From positions 124,001-188,000 of the forward strand of contig NZ_SOHJ01000004.1 in assembly GCF_004403185.1 (NCBI RefSeq): a DNA stretch of 64,000 bases. Reading direction: 5' to 3'. Below the pieces are notes generated by a model. That model was given only the letters and a program-made list of their open reading frames with translations. It searched no databases and was not told where the DNA came from. Numbering within the stretch: position 1 is the first letter of the stretch; each line of letters begins with the position of its first letter. The stretch is from Cryobacterium suzukii. GTDB taxonomy: Bacteria; Actinomycetota; Actinomycetes; Actinomycetales; Microbacteriaceae. Positions 18,126-26,922 of the stretch are shown piece by piece. Position numbers and translations under genes: made by a program.

Positions 18126-18704
18126 ATGGACTCCGACATAGCTCATCGAAAGCGTGCGCTACGAGCGGAATTACGCGAACGCCGTCAGAACCTGACGTCC
18201 TCGGAGCGCGACTCGGCCACGGCCGGTTTTACGGAGAATCTGCAAAGCCTTGTTCTCGACCTGTCAGCGCGGTCGATCTCCTGCTACCTGTCAGCCCGCA
18301 ACGAACCCGATACCCGACCTTTTCTCAACTGGGCCACGGCAGAAGGCATCCGCATTCTGTTTCCGATTTCTCGCGAAGACGGCCTGCTCGATTGGACCGT
18401 CGGCGACGGTGACGAGGAATTCACCGGAATTTCCGGCGTACCAGAAGCCGTGGGAACCCTGCTCGGGCCAATCGCCATCAATGACGTCGACCTCATCATC
18501 GTTCCGGCGGCCGCCGTGGACGAGTCGGGACTGCGCATGGGCTGGGGTCGTGGCTACTTCGACAAGACCCTCGGCTCGATGGAGAAATGCCCGCCGGTGT
18601 ACGCCGTGGTCTTCGACAGCGAATTTGTCGACGAGGTGCCCCGCGAGGTGCACGATCAGCCCGTCAACGGTCTCGTGACGCCGACCCGAATCATCGCTTT
18701 TTGA
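18126..18704 (+). CDS. 5-formyltetrahydrofolate cyclo-ligase
   Basis: A 192-residue ATP-dependent enzyme that converts 5-formyl-THF to 5,10-methenyl-THF. The ATP loop region begins with RKRALRAELRERRQNL and the C-terminal signature is GLRMGWGRGYFDKTLG with VPAAAVDESG before it. The ATG at 18126 follows AGTAGGA by a suitable distance. It starts a rightward series with the FmdB-like and MscL genes. Confidence 0.92.
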   Translation: MDSDIAHRKRALRAELRERRQNLTSSERDSATAGFTENLQSLVLDLSARSISCYLSARNEPDTRPFLNWATAEGIRILFPISREDGLLDWTVGDGDEEFTGISGVPEAVGTLLGPIAINDVDLIIVPAAAVDESGLRMGWGRGYFDKTLGSMEKCPPVYAVVFDSEFVDEVPREVHDQPVNGLVTPTRIIAF

Positions 18705-18812
18705 CCGATTTTCACCGCTCGCAGCGCCCGTTCTGAACCTGCGGGGGTGCAAGCGCGCATAACCTTAGTACTGGCAGGCGTTTGCCTGTCGGCTCAACCA
18801 GCTGGAGATGCA

Positions 18813-19184
18813 GTGCCTACCTACTCTTACCGTTGCACCTCGTGCGACACCGCTTTCGATATCCAGCAGGCCTTCACCGACCACTCGCTCACGGTGTGCC
18901 CGACCTGCCAGGGAAAGCTGCGCAAGGTGTTCTCCTCGATCGGCGTCACCTTCAGCGGCTCGGGTTTCTACAGCAACGACTCCAAAGCGGATGCGAAGCG
19001 GTCCAACCCGAATCTCGACCGCAAGCCGGCCGAGAAATCAGCCGACAAGTCCGACTCTTCGGCGAGCAAACCCGCTGAAACCAAGGCCGAGAAGAAGACC
19101 GACAGTACGCCGGCGAAGAAAGACAGCTCGGCGTCCTCTTCTTCTTCTTCCTCCTCTTCCGTTCCGGCCGCGAAGGCGTCTTAG
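18813..19184 (+). CDS. FmdB-family zinc-ribbon protein with Ser/Lys-rich tail
   Basis: A 123-residue protein whose first 45 residues are a FmdB/CxxC zinc ribbon: PTYSYRCTSCDTAFDIQQ followed by VCPTCQGKLRKVFSS gives the four cysteine ligands. The rest is low-complexity, rich in Lys, Ser, Ala and Glu, ending in a run of serines. The GTG at 18813 is used because GGAG lies 7 bases upstream and the family starts at this PTY. FmdB proteins are thought to be small regulators; the role of the tail is unknown. The next gene, mscL, starts within 55 bp. Confidence 0.88.
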   Translation: MPTYSYRCTSCDTAFDIQQAFTDHSLTVCPTCQGKLRKVFSSIGVTFSGSGFYSNDSKADAKRSNPNLDRKPAEKSADKSDSSASKPAETKAEKKTDSTPAKKDSSASSSSSSSSSVPAAKAS

Positions 19185-19236
19185 GTAGATGGCGCTGACA
19201 AAGACGGTCTCCCAAGTCATCCGTTTGGAGCACCCC

Positions 19237-19674
19237 GTGATCAACGGTTTCAAAGAATTCATCATGCGCGGCAACGTCATCGACCTCGCGGTCGCCGTCG
19301 TCATCGGCACGGCGTTCACCGCGCTCGTCACCGCTATTGTCACGAGTATCTTCAACCCACTCATCGCCGGCATTTTCAAGGCCGAGTCCCTCGCCATGAC
19401 CCTCCGCATGCCGCTTCCCGGCGGCGATTTTCTGCTGTTTGGCGCCGTCATCGGCGCGCTTATTAACTTTCTGCTGATCGCCGCGGTCGTCTATTTCGTG
19501 ATCGTGTTGCCGCTGAACAAGCTCAAGGAAGCCCAGGACCGTCGCCGCTCCGCCGGAGTGTCGTCCGAGGTCGTGGCCGACCCCACGACCGAGCTCGACC
19601 TCCTCACCGAGATCCGCGACCTGCTGGCCAAGAACGCCGCCCCAGCCGCGCCTGACCAGGGCCCCAAGCACTAG
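19237..19674 (+). CDS. mscL: Large-conductance mechanosensitive channel
   Basis: A 145-residue MscL channel that opens under membrane tension during osmotic downshock. It contains the typical start INGFKEFIMRGNVIDLAVAV in the first helix, the second helix FGAVIGALINFLLIAAVVYF, and a C-terminal cytoplasmic helix (LLTEIRDLLAKN). The GTG at 19237 is preferred: GGAG ends 6 bases upstream and the protein then starts as in the family; an ATG at 19189 would add 16 atypical residues. It is the last gene of the rightward folate/FmdB/mscL series. Confidence 0.9.
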   Translation: MINGFKEFIMRGNVIDLAVAVVIGTAFTALVTAIVTSIFNPLIAGIFKAESLAMTLRMPLPGGDFLLFGAVIGALINFLLIAAVVYFVIVLPLNKLKEAQDRRRSAGVSSEVVADPTTELDLLTEIRDLLAKNAAPAAPDQGPKH

Positions 19675-19677
19675 CAA

Positions 19678-19896
19678 CTACCAGTGCGGCGGTCGGTCCT
19701 GTCGCAACTGTGCCTCGTTCGCGCTGGGGGCGCTCCCGGTGTGGGCGACGCCCCCCTCTTCGCGCAGCACCGGCGGGTGCGGGTCGGGGTCGGTGTTCGG
19801 CGCCGGCATCAGCTTGGCGCGCCGGGCCTTGCCGCCAGACTTCACGATCGGCTGCCGGGCCGATCCCAGGGGCGGCACACCCTCCGAACCGGTCAT
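19678..19896 (-). CDS. Small hypothetical protein coupled to the helicase-like gene
   Basis: A 72-codon frame whose ATG overlaps the stop of the 1258-residue helicase-like gene (ATGA), the classical layout of translational coupling. It has a basic N-terminal half (KSGGKARRAKLMPAPN) and a proline-rich C-terminal half with no known domain. It converges on mscL with 3 bp between stop codons. It may be a partner of the upstream protein; function unknown. Confidence 0.55.
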   Translation of the reverse strand: MTGSEGVPPLGSARQPIVKSGGKARRAKLMPAPNTDPDPHPPVLREEGGVAHTGSAPSANEAQLRQDRPPHW

Positions 19897-22800
19897 GCGC
19901 CCGGACGTTTCGGGGTGATTGTGGGGGCGTCGCCGGTCGAAAAGGGCCGGGCATCCGCTGGCGGAACACCGGCGATGGCGGCCACGCGTGCCGCGACGGC
20001 ATCGGGGTTGCTGAACAGTTCGAAGCTGTGCACGCGCAGGTAGTGCCAGCCGAGGCGACGCAACACTTCGGGGCGCAGCCGCAACGACTCGCGCAGGCTC
20101 GCACGATTGACGACGGCATCCGTTTCGACCACGATCGCGCGGGTTCCGTAAGAAGCAGCGAGGGCGAGCTTGCCGCGGTGGCCGAGGCGCACACTGAGAC
20201 CGAGCTTTTCGAGACGGTTGCCGAGATCAACCAGCATGGCTTCGCTCGCGTCGGGAACCTGCACCTCGTCACGACGGGCCTCGGTCTCGCTGAGTACCTG
20301 GGACAGGGCGAGGATGCCGTGACGCTGGCGGTCCTCGTCGATGTCCGCGGGGCGAAAGCAGGAGACGATGTCGAGCGCGCGACGTGCACGGGTCATGCCG
20401 ATCGCGAGCAGGCGTTCGCCACCGGGTTCGCCGAGTGAACCAAAGTTCGACAGCAGTCGACCGTGCGGAGTGCGGCCGTAGCCGATCGAGAAAATGACCC
20501 GGTCGCGGCTCTGTGCCACGGCCTGCTCGAGGGTGAGCACGGTGAACGGTTCGCTGCGGTCTTTGAGAATGAAATCGGAGAGGTCGGTGCGCTTGGCAAA
20601 GGCCGCGAGCACGGCCTGCTGCACGCGCACGGCGTGCCGGGTACTCGCGGTGATCACCATGAGGGATTCGCGCGGACGCTTCGAGGCGTGGTCGAGCACG
20701 AGATCGACGACCTTCACGACCTCCGCGTCGACGCTCTCGATGGCGCCGCTGTCGGCGTCGGGCATGCCGCGGCCGCCGGCCACATAGTTGATGGTGAGGC
20801 TTCCGTGGCCGAGAAAACTTCCGGCCCAGGGCAGGGAATCGATGCGTCCGCCGTAGAAGCGGTGGTTGACGAGCTCGGCAAGGTCCTCACCGCCAGCCCG
20901 GTAGCTGCGCGTGAGGGTGAGAGTCGGCAGCAGCTCGCCGAGGCGGGCTAGGGCAGAGTCGGCGTGCAGGGCGTCCACCGATGCGTCGGGCGCCGCGGCC
21001 TCTCCCGAGCCGGCGATGCCCGTCTCGAAGGCTGACGGCGTCTGGGTGACCGGATCTCCGAACGCCACGATCTGTCGGCCCCGGCGAATCGCGCCGACGT
21101 TCTCGGCGAGGGTCGTGGCTCCGGCGTCGACCAGCAGCACGGTATCGAAGGTGATCTGGTCGCTGATTCCGGCGATCTCGTACGGTGAGGCCAGCCAGAC
21201 CGGTGCGAGCACGCGACCGAGGTGCGGTGCGACCTCATTGAGCCGGGTGGGGGTGGCACGGTCGGCGCGCAGCAGGCGGCGCAGCTGATCGGCTTCCTCG
21301 GGAAAGTCGACGACGCCGATCTTCCAGGTTTCGGCGAGCAGCCAGGCCAGCAGCTTGCCGGTAGCGGATGCGTGCGCTTCGTCGACGAGTTTGAAATCGG
21401 CCTCGAGGCGGTCCAAGACCTGGGTGTTGGCACCCAGCAGTGCCCGGTCGCTCGCGAGCATGATCTCGAGCACGGACTGCCACCAGGCCAGCTCGAGCTC
21501 GACGGCGACGTTCTCTTCCGACACGTGGCGCTGGGACAGGTCTGTCATCAGCGGGTCGAGGTTATGCTCGCGAAGCGTAGCCAGCAGCGCTGTGCGCTCG
21601 TGCAGGTTCGCAAGCACCTCGCTCTCAGCGGCGAGGCCCGAGATCATCGATACAAGCTCATTCATCTGACGCCCGGCCAGGACTCGAGGCGTGCCGCTGG
21701 TACCGAGCGGAATATCGAGTAGACCGAGGTCTTCCCAAACTCGCTGAAAGGCAACGTGCACGTCGTTGATGCCAACCGGCACCTCCGGGCTGACGCCGGC
21801 AGCCGCGTAGCGCTGCCAGAGCGTGCGCTGGCTCTGGATGCGCCGCAGGCTCTCGTTCATGTCGTTGACCCGCACCCCGGGGCGCTGGTATTCCTCGGCA
21901 AGCTTCCGCAGCCTACGGCGGCTGGCCGAACTCATCTCGGACGATTCACGCCGCGACGACGTGGCGGCGATCAACTCGGTGAGCGACCGGTCGTAGACGC
22001 CAGGCTGAAATTTGTCGAGGGTTTCGCGAATATCCAGCAGCAGACGCAGGTAAATACCGAGCTCGTTGATCGTCTCGAACGGGCGCAACCGGGTCTGACC
22101 GATCAGGCCGTTGGCGCGTTCAAGCAGCCGCGGAAGTTCGATCTGGTTGATGCGTTTGGCGAGCTGGTGCGAGTTGGAGGCATCCGCTGTGGAGGTGAAC
22201 GAGGCACCGTACCAGGGCGAGTCCCCTGGCCCGTACCGAAATTCTCCGAGAACGGCGGCCTTGATCAGGGTGTTGGCCGCGGCCGACCGGGAATGTGCGA
22301 GAAGTTCGAGGGCGTGCCGGTCGAGTCGGGCCGTGGTCGACGGCGGCTCGGGCAGCTGGGCGAGCCGGGCGAGTTCGCCCAGCGCCTCGAGCACAGAGAC
22401 GCCGAGAGTGGAGTCGCGACGGGTGAGCGCCGAACGGTAATCGAGCAGCACCTTGCGCAGGCGCACGAGGGCGTCATCGACGTCGCCGACCCGCGGCTGG
22501 GCCGCTTTCTCGTTTCGGGTGATCGACTGGATCAGGTCGCGGCGCAGGGTGCGCGGGGTCACGGCGATGCCGGGCAGGCCCACCTGCACGAGGCGGCCGT
22601 GGATGCCATCGAGGCTGGAGCGGCGGGCGCTCACCACGAGTACCCGCTTGTGCTGGGCCACGAGCGAGCCGATCGCGTTGACGATGGTTTGGGTGCCGCC
22701 GGTGCCTGGCAGCGTTTTCACGACGAGGGAGTTGCCAGCCGCGATCTGCGCGACGACGTTCTCCTGCTCGGAGTCGGCGTCACCGAGCAGCGTGTCGGTG

Positions 22801-23669
22801 GCGGGCGGGCGGGCGTCCTGGCCGATTGGAACGACCGGGTTATACGCGGTCTCGATGTTGCGTCTGGCGGTCATGTTGCCGGCAACGGCGTCGAGCAGAG
22901 GATGGTCGAGCGATGACGCATCAGCGGCGAGCGCCCGGCCGACGTCGGCGAACGACGAGACGACGAGGCGGGGTACGACGTTGAACCAGGGCAGGTGCGA
23001 GGTCAGCCCGCGCAGGCGGTCGATGACAGGTTGGGGTTTGAACGCGCCGTTGGTCACGGCGAGCGCTACGAAAGCGTCGGCGTCGAGCACGATCTGAAAC
23101 TGGTCTTTCAAGGCTCGGGCGAGTTCGGGGTTGAGAAAGGGCTGGCCCTTGAGCTTGAGTTCGTAGTCGCGTCCGTACCGGCGAATGGCGAGGGGACGAA
23201 GAAGTATCGGGGCGCTGTAATCGATGTCCTGGTAGCGCCACTCGGCGAGGCCGATGGCGAGGTTGACGGATTCGAGGCCGCGCATGGAGCGCAGTTCGAT
23301 GCCCTTCTGGGTGATCTCGTTCGCGGCCAGGCGGGCGTTGCGCAGCGCGAGTTCGTCGCGAATGAGGTTGGACAGCAGCGTGGTTTTGCCGATGATGAAC
23401 TGCGGCAGGCCGCCGGGGTGTGTGGCGCTGAGTTCGATGCGGGTGCGGGCTTCGTCGGTGAAGTGCAGCAGCGGGGAGCGTCCGCCGAGGGCTGCGAGTT
23501 CGTCGCGCCAGCGCTGCCAGACCGGTTCGGCGATGTTTCCCGCGGTGAAGGCCGGGTCGCCCAGACTGAGGTTGTGTGGACTGGTCACGTTTTGCGGGTC
23601 GACAGGGACGGCGCCCAGGTACTTGGAAAGCACGTCGTCGTCATCTTGTTTTTTATCGAGGTGCCACAC
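19893..23669 (-). CDS. SF1 helicase / Vsr-type nuclease-like protein with degenerate motifs
   Basis: A 1258-residue protein with the layout of large DUF4011 / UPF1-like helicase / Vsr-like nuclease proteins: an N-terminal domain to about residue 270, two helicase lobes (about 300-1110) split by a long helical insert, and a C-terminal PD-(D/E)xK-like domain (about 1145-1235). Motif IV (LTRSYRAGGEDLAELVNHRF) and motif VI (GMTRARRAL, about 1091-1099) are intact. But the Walker A reads PGTGGTQT (321-328), with Gly where the essential Lys should be; the Walker B reads LLVDAGAT (about 845-852), lacking the catalytic Glu; and the nuclease strand reads KLALAAS where an Asp is expected. It is therefore probably not an active ATPase or nuclease, or uses unusual residues. 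No indel breaks the frame, so it looks maintained. Confidence 0.8.
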   Translation of the reverse strand: MWHLDKKQDDDDVLSKYLGAVPVDPQNVTSPHNLSLGDPAFTAGNIAEPVWQRWRDELAALGGRSPLLHFTDEARTRIELSATHPGGLPQFIIGKTTLLSNLIRDELALRNARLAANEITQKGIELRSMRGLESVNLAIGLAEWRYQDIDYSAPILLRPLAIRRYGRDYELKLKGQPFLNPELARALKDQFQIVLDADAFVALAVTNGAFKPQPVIDRLRGLTSHLPWFNVVPRLVVSSFADVGRALAADASSLDHPLLDAVAGNMTARRNIETAYNPVVPIGQDARPPATDTLLGDADSEQENVVAQIAAGNSLVVKTLPGTGGTQTIVNAIGSLVAQHKRVLVVSARRSSLDGIHGRLVQVGLPGIAVTPRTLRRDLIQSITRNEKAAQPRVGDVDDALVRLRKVLLDYRSALTRRDSTLGVSVLEALGELARLAQLPEPPSTTARLDRHALELLAHSRSAAANTLIKAAVLGEFRYGPGDSPWYGASFTSTADASNSHQLAKRINQIELPRLLERANGLIGQTRLRPFETINELGIYLRLLLDIRETLDKFQPGVYDRSLTELIAATSSRRESSEMSSASRRRLRKLAEEYQRPGVRVNDMNESLRRIQSQRTLWQRYAAAGVSPEVPVGINDVHVAFQRVWEDLGLLDIPLGTSGTPRVLAGRQMNELVSMISGLAAESEVLANLHERTALLATLREHNLDPLMTDLSQRHVSEENVAVELELAWWQSVLEIMLASDRALLGANTQVLDRLEADFKLVDEAHASATGKLLAWLLAETWKIGVVDFPEEADQLRRLLRADRATPTRLNEVAPHLGRVLAPVWLASPYEIAGISDQITFDTVLLVDAGATTLAENVGAIRRGRQIVAFGDPVTQTPSAFETGIAGSGEAAAPDASVDALHADSALARLGELLPTLTLTRSYRAGGEDLAELVNHRFYGGRIDSLPWAGSFLGHGSLTINYVAGGRGMPDADSGAIESVDAEVVKVVDLVLDHASKRPRESLMVITASTRHAVRVQQAVLAAFAKRTDLSDFILKDRSEPFTVLTLEQAVAQSRDRVIFSIGYGRTPHGRLLSNFGSLGEPGGERLLAIGMTRARRALDIVSCFRPADIDEDRQRHGILALSQVLSETEARRDEVQVPDASEAMLVDLGNRLEKLGLSVRLGHRGKLALAASYGTRAIVVETDAVVNRASLRESLRLRPEVLRRLGWHYLRVHSFELFSNPDAVAARVAAIAGVPPADARPFSTGDAPTITPKRPGA

Positions 23670-23748
23670 AGGGATACCCTAATTGGCAAATCACCGGTTT
23701 GCCCTGAGGCGGCCGGGGTTTCGCGGGTTTCTGCTGCAATCTGCAGGC

Positions 23749-24765
23749 TCACAGCCAGTCGCGCCGCTTGAACACGGCGTAGAGGCTGATTCCCATGCCG
23801 AGCATCAGGGCGATCGCGAACGGGTACCCCAGCGGCCAGTGCAACTCGGGCATGTGGTCGAAGTTCATGCCGTAGATGGTCCCGACCAGGGTCGGCGCGA
23901 ACAGAATGGCGGCCCAGCTGGAGATCTTCTTCACCTCCTCGCTCTGCGCGAGGCTTGTCTCCGACAGGTGCCGCATCTCGTCGTTCTGGCGCTGCCCGAC
24001 GAGAGTGCTGTGCACGGTGAGGGCGTTCTGAAGCAGTTGCCGGAACGCGTCGCCACGCTCAACGACACGCAGGGTGTGGTCGAGGACGTCCCGCAGGTGC
24101 CGGTGCAGTTCGAGGTCCACGTTGTACTTGTCGAAGCCACGCTGCATCGCCTCGAACATGCTCACGAGCGGCTGGGTGGCCCGCTGAAATTCGATCACCT
24201 CACGGGACAGGGCGTAGATGCGCCGACTGACCTCTGGATCGCCGTCGAACAGCTGGTCTTCGATCTCGTCGATGTCGTTTTCGAGTCCGGCAACGACCGG
24301 CCCGTATTCGTCGACGACCTGGTCGAGAATGGCGTAGAGCACGGCCTCGGGACCGAGCGCGAGCAGGTGCGGGGTACTTTCCATTCGCTCGCGTACCTGG
24401 GCGAGGTCAGGAGATTCAGCGTGGCGAATAGTGACGACGAAGTCGGGGCCGACGAACACGTGCAGTTCGCCGAACTCGACACGTTCCTCGTCGTCTACAT
24501 AGCGCGCCGGGCGCAGCACGATAAATAGAGTGTCGGCGTACCGTTCAATCTTCGAGCGCTGGTGCCCCTTGAGTGCATCCTCCACGGCGAGATGGTGCAG
24601 GCTGAATTCGCTCGCGACGGCCCGTACCTCGGCCTCGCTCGGCCGGTACAGTCCGATCCAGGCAAAGCCCTTGCTGTCCCTCATAACCTCAAAGGTGTCA
24701 TCGAGAGTGTGTGGGGTGGACACCCGGTGCCCGTCCACGTAGACCGCGTTGTCGACCAGCGCCAT
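23749..24765 (-). CDS. corA: CorA-type magnesium/cobalt channel
   Basis: A 338-residue divalent-cation channel of the CorA family. The long N-terminal cytoplasmic part (about 1-270) includes the helical willow region (DQVVDEYGPVVAGLENDIDE), and the C-terminal end carries two membrane helices with the ion-selective YGMNF motif at the end of the first and a positively charged tail KRRDW. The full length and signature make uptake of Mg2+ (or Co2+) the likely role. It is a single leftward gene; its start is divergent from the phosphopantetheinyl transferase with 50 bp between starts. Confidence 0.93.
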   Translation of the reverse strand: MALVDNAVYVDGHRVSTPHTLDDTFEVMRDSKGFAWIGLYRPSEAEVRAVASEFSLHHLAVEDALKGHQRSKIERYADTLFIVLRPARYVDDEERVEFGELHVFVGPDFVVTIRHAESPDLAQVRERMESTPHLLALGPEAVLYAILDQVVDEYGPVVAGLENDIDEIEDQLFDGDPEVSRRIYALSREVIEFQRATQPLVSMFEAMQRGFDKYNVDLELHRHLRDVLDHTLRVVERGDAFRQLLQNALTVHSTLVGQRQNDEMRHLSETSLAQSEEVKKISSWAAILFAPTLVGTIYGMNFDHMPELHWPLGYPFAIALMLGMGISLYAVFKRRDWL

Positions 24766-24815
24766 TGGTTCTCCTTGTTCGATCTACCAGTGTGCCATTC
24801 GGCTACGGTTGCACA

Positions 24816-25424
24816 GTGACGCGAACGGATGTTTCCCTCTTTTTAACTCCGCGCGCGCCGCTCCCCCAGACCGACCGCGCACTGCTCGCCGCCGCCGTGG
24901 CTCGAATCTGCCCTGGCCAGGGGCCGGTCACCATCGAGCAGCGCTGCGAGCGCTGCGGCGGAGCGCATGGGCGCCCGCGGGTGCTGGCGCCGTCTGGCGT
25001 TTTTGTGAGCCTGAGTCGGGCCGGCCATACCGTCGCCGTCTCCGTCTCCCTGGTCGGACCGATCGGGGTCGACATTGAAAGCGTCACGGCGGTCGGTCGA
25101 GCCGGGTTCGACGACGTCGCGTTCAACGCCGACGAACGCGCAGCGTTGCAGCGGATGCCGGCCGCCGAACGCGACCGGGCCCGCGCCGGCATCTGGACCA
25201 CGAAGGAAGCACTGCTGAAGCTCTCGGGCCAGGGCCTGACGGTGGACCCGCGGGAGCTGACTGTGGAGTGGGCTGGGGCATCCGTTTCATTGAGATGGCC
25301 GACCTCCACCCTCGATCTGAACCGGGTGCACGTCGAGGGCTTCGACGCGGGCCCCGGCCTGATCGGCACCCTCACCGTACTCAGCGCGAAGTCCCCCCGG
25401 GTCGAGCTGCACCGCGATTCGTAA
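24816..25424 (+). CDS. 4'-phosphopantetheinyl transferase (Sfp-like)
   Basis: A 202-residue enzyme of the Sfp/AcpT superfamily that moves phosphopantetheine from CoA to a conserved Ser of carrier proteins. The metal-binding GVDIE (about residue 85) and WTTKEALLKLSG (about residue 128) are intact, and VSLSRAGHTVAVSVS matches the first conserved block. A Cys pair in CERCGGAHGRP is usual in actinobacterial members. The GTG at 24816 is chosen as the first start after the divergent corA start; the ribosome-binding site is weak. The nearest carrier-protein client is the Pls-type synthetase at 28270-32229, whose T domain needs such activation. Confidence 0.88.
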   Translation: MTRTDVSLFLTPRAPLPQTDRALLAAAVARICPGQGPVTIEQRCERCGGAHGRPRVLAPSGVFVSLSRAGHTVAVSVSLVGPIGVDIESVTAVGRAGFDDVAFNADERAALQRMPAAERDRARAGIWTTKEALLKLSGQGLTVDPRELTVEWAGASVSLRWPTSTLDLNRVHVEGFDAGPGLIGTLTVLSAKSPRVELHRDS

Positions 25425-25435
25425 TTTCACGCTGA

Positions 25436-25507
25436 GCGGGAGTTGCGCCGCTGCGCGGGAGGCGCAACTCCCGCGCACTGGCGCAAGTCCAGCGCGACGC
25501 GCGGCGC
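25436..25507 (+). repeat. 72-bp palindromic repeat, copy 1
   Basis: This 72-bp unit matches 26747-26818 with 5 differences. Its first 39 bases form a perfect 14-bp stem (GCGGGAGTTGCGCC) with an 11-base loop. It lies 11 bp after the phosphopantetheinyl transferase stop and flanks the AbiEi/DUF559-like gene. Confidence 0.8.
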
Positions 25508-25523
25508 GCAGCTGGCGCAGCCG

Positions 25524-26588
25524 TTATGGCTGGGTGCGTTCCAGGCCGCGGAGGGCACGCTGCGGGCCGGGCTGCAATCCGAACTCGAGGAGCCGCCGCC
25601 GCAGGGGGTACTGGCTCATCCCGACCGAGGCCGGCCAGCGGGTGAATCCATGTACCTGACGGCGAATTCCGTCCTCGCGCAGCTTTTCGTCATACTGGAC
25701 CTGCTCAGGAGAGCGACCGGCCAGATATTTCGGGTTGAAATATTTGTCCCGACCATCGCACTCCCCCACGCCGTCGATATCCCGCCAATAGAAGTCGGTC
25801 TCGCACTCCTTGCCATCGACGATGAACGGATGCTGCAGCTCCGGCTCGGGAAATCCGCTCAGGGCGATGTTCACCCGACTGGCCGACTCCGCTGGCGAAC
25901 CCGAGAGATGCGTTCCGAACTGGATGATCGCGCGGGCGCGGCGGGAACCGCGAAAGGGCAGCATCCGCTCAAGCGTGGCCAGAAGCGCGACCTTGGTGGT
26001 CAGGGTTGGGGTACGTCCAAACCGGTCCCGATAGAGCGCGCGGTCGACCAATGCCACGGCGGATTTCAGATCGAGCGTCGCTGCCAGATCGACGACTGTG
26101 CGTTCGATGGTCGTCACGAGTAGTCCGTCGATGGTCGTGACGTCGCGGGCATCCACGCCGAGGGCATGCCTGCGGATACCCGGATCCGAGCGGCCGCCCG
26201 AGGCTCGTTCGGTGAGCAGATGCACCTCCCCCGGCCAGCCGACGAGCATCGGCAGCCCCCAGAGCACGGCGGCCGAGTGGTGGCAGAGCACCGCCTGACC
26301 GCGCCGAATGAGGGCCGCCCCACGCACCCGGATCAGATAGCGCTGGTCCTCCCGTAGTTGGTTCCAACGCGCGCTGGGGTAGTACAGACCGCGGCTCACC
26401 CGCTGCAGTCGGCCCCTTGTTGATTCCCGTCGCAAGCGAAAATCGACGCCAAGGGCGCTTGCCAGATCAGATGCGAGGATGAGGCCGTCGCAGGGATCGG
26501 GGTCGGTGCTCGTTTGGGAGATCAGGCCAGCGCTGCTTCGGGGAACGATGCTGAAGCCGTCGCTGGGTTCTGGGTCTGGCTGAGACAT
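25524..26588 (-). CDS. AbiEi-like winged-helix / DUF559-like protein
   Basis: A 354-residue protein. Residues about 35-80 resemble the winged helix of AbiEi-type antitoxins (RLQRVSRGLYYPSARWNQ), residues 95-190 the AbiEi C-terminal part (AVLCHHSAAVLWGLPML; VTTIERTVVDLAATLDLKSA), and residues 265-310 a DUF559-like nuclease core (ETDFYWRDIDGVGECDGRDK). No AbiEii-type nucleotidyltransferase toxin lies beside it, so it is an orphan member. A paralogue with the same order lies at 60461-61447. It is flanked by two copies of a 72-bp repeat, which suggests a mobile or recombined block. A role in defence or regulation is inference. Confidence 0.7.
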   Translation of the reverse strand: MSQPDPEPSDGFSIVPRSSAGLISQTSTDPDPCDGLILASDLASALGVDFRLRRESTRGRLQRVSRGLYYPSARWNQLREDQRYLIRVRGAALIRRGQAVLCHHSAAVLWGLPMLVGWPGEVHLLTERASGGRSDPGIRRHALGVDARDVTTIDGLLVTTIERTVVDLAATLDLKSAVALVDRALYRDRFGRTPTLTTKVALLATLERMLPFRGSRRARAIIQFGTHLSGSPAESASRVNIALSGFPEPELQHPFIVDGKECETDFYWRDIDGVGECDGRDKYFNPKYLAGRSPEQVQYDEKLREDGIRRQVHGFTRWPASVGMSQYPLRRRLLEFGLQPGPQRALRGLERTQP

Positions 26589-26746
26589 CGAACCAGAGTG
26601 CCCGGAAGGCGCCTGCTGCGGGAGGCGGCTCGCCCCCTTCGTGCAGAACCCAGGCCCACACCTACCTGTGGAGGAGGAACACGCGGTTCGTCACGGCGTG
26701 CCATCCACTGAGCGAAGGATGCCCGCGAGCATGCGTTGCACGCCAC

Positions 26747-26818
26747 GCGGGAGTTGCGCCGCTGCGCGGGAGGCGGAACTACCGCGTACTGGCGCAGGTC
26801 CAGCGCGACGCGTGGCGC
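26747..26818 (+). repeat. 72-bp palindromic repeat, copy 2
   Basis: Second copy of the unit at 25436-25507 (67 of 72 identical), same orientation, with two changes inside the stem. A further partial match (GGAACTCCCGCG then TGGCGCAACTCCCGCG) follows at about 26833-26868. The rest of the 334-bp gap 26589-26922 holds no gene I can support. Confidence 0.8.
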
Positions 26819-26922
26819 TGGAGTACTGGCCAGGCCGGAACTCCCGCGTTCTGGCGCAACTCCCGCGCACCGCAACCGCACCCATGCCCGAGCCCAGCCC
26901 AGCCACGCCCGGCGCCCTGTTC

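Noticed and set aside
21330..21370. DEAH tetrapeptide as the helicase Walker B in the 19893-23669 protein
   Set aside because: It lies in a helical insert (FKLVDEAHASA), far before the proper motif II position (LLVDAGAT just ahead of GDPVTQ); judged a chance match.
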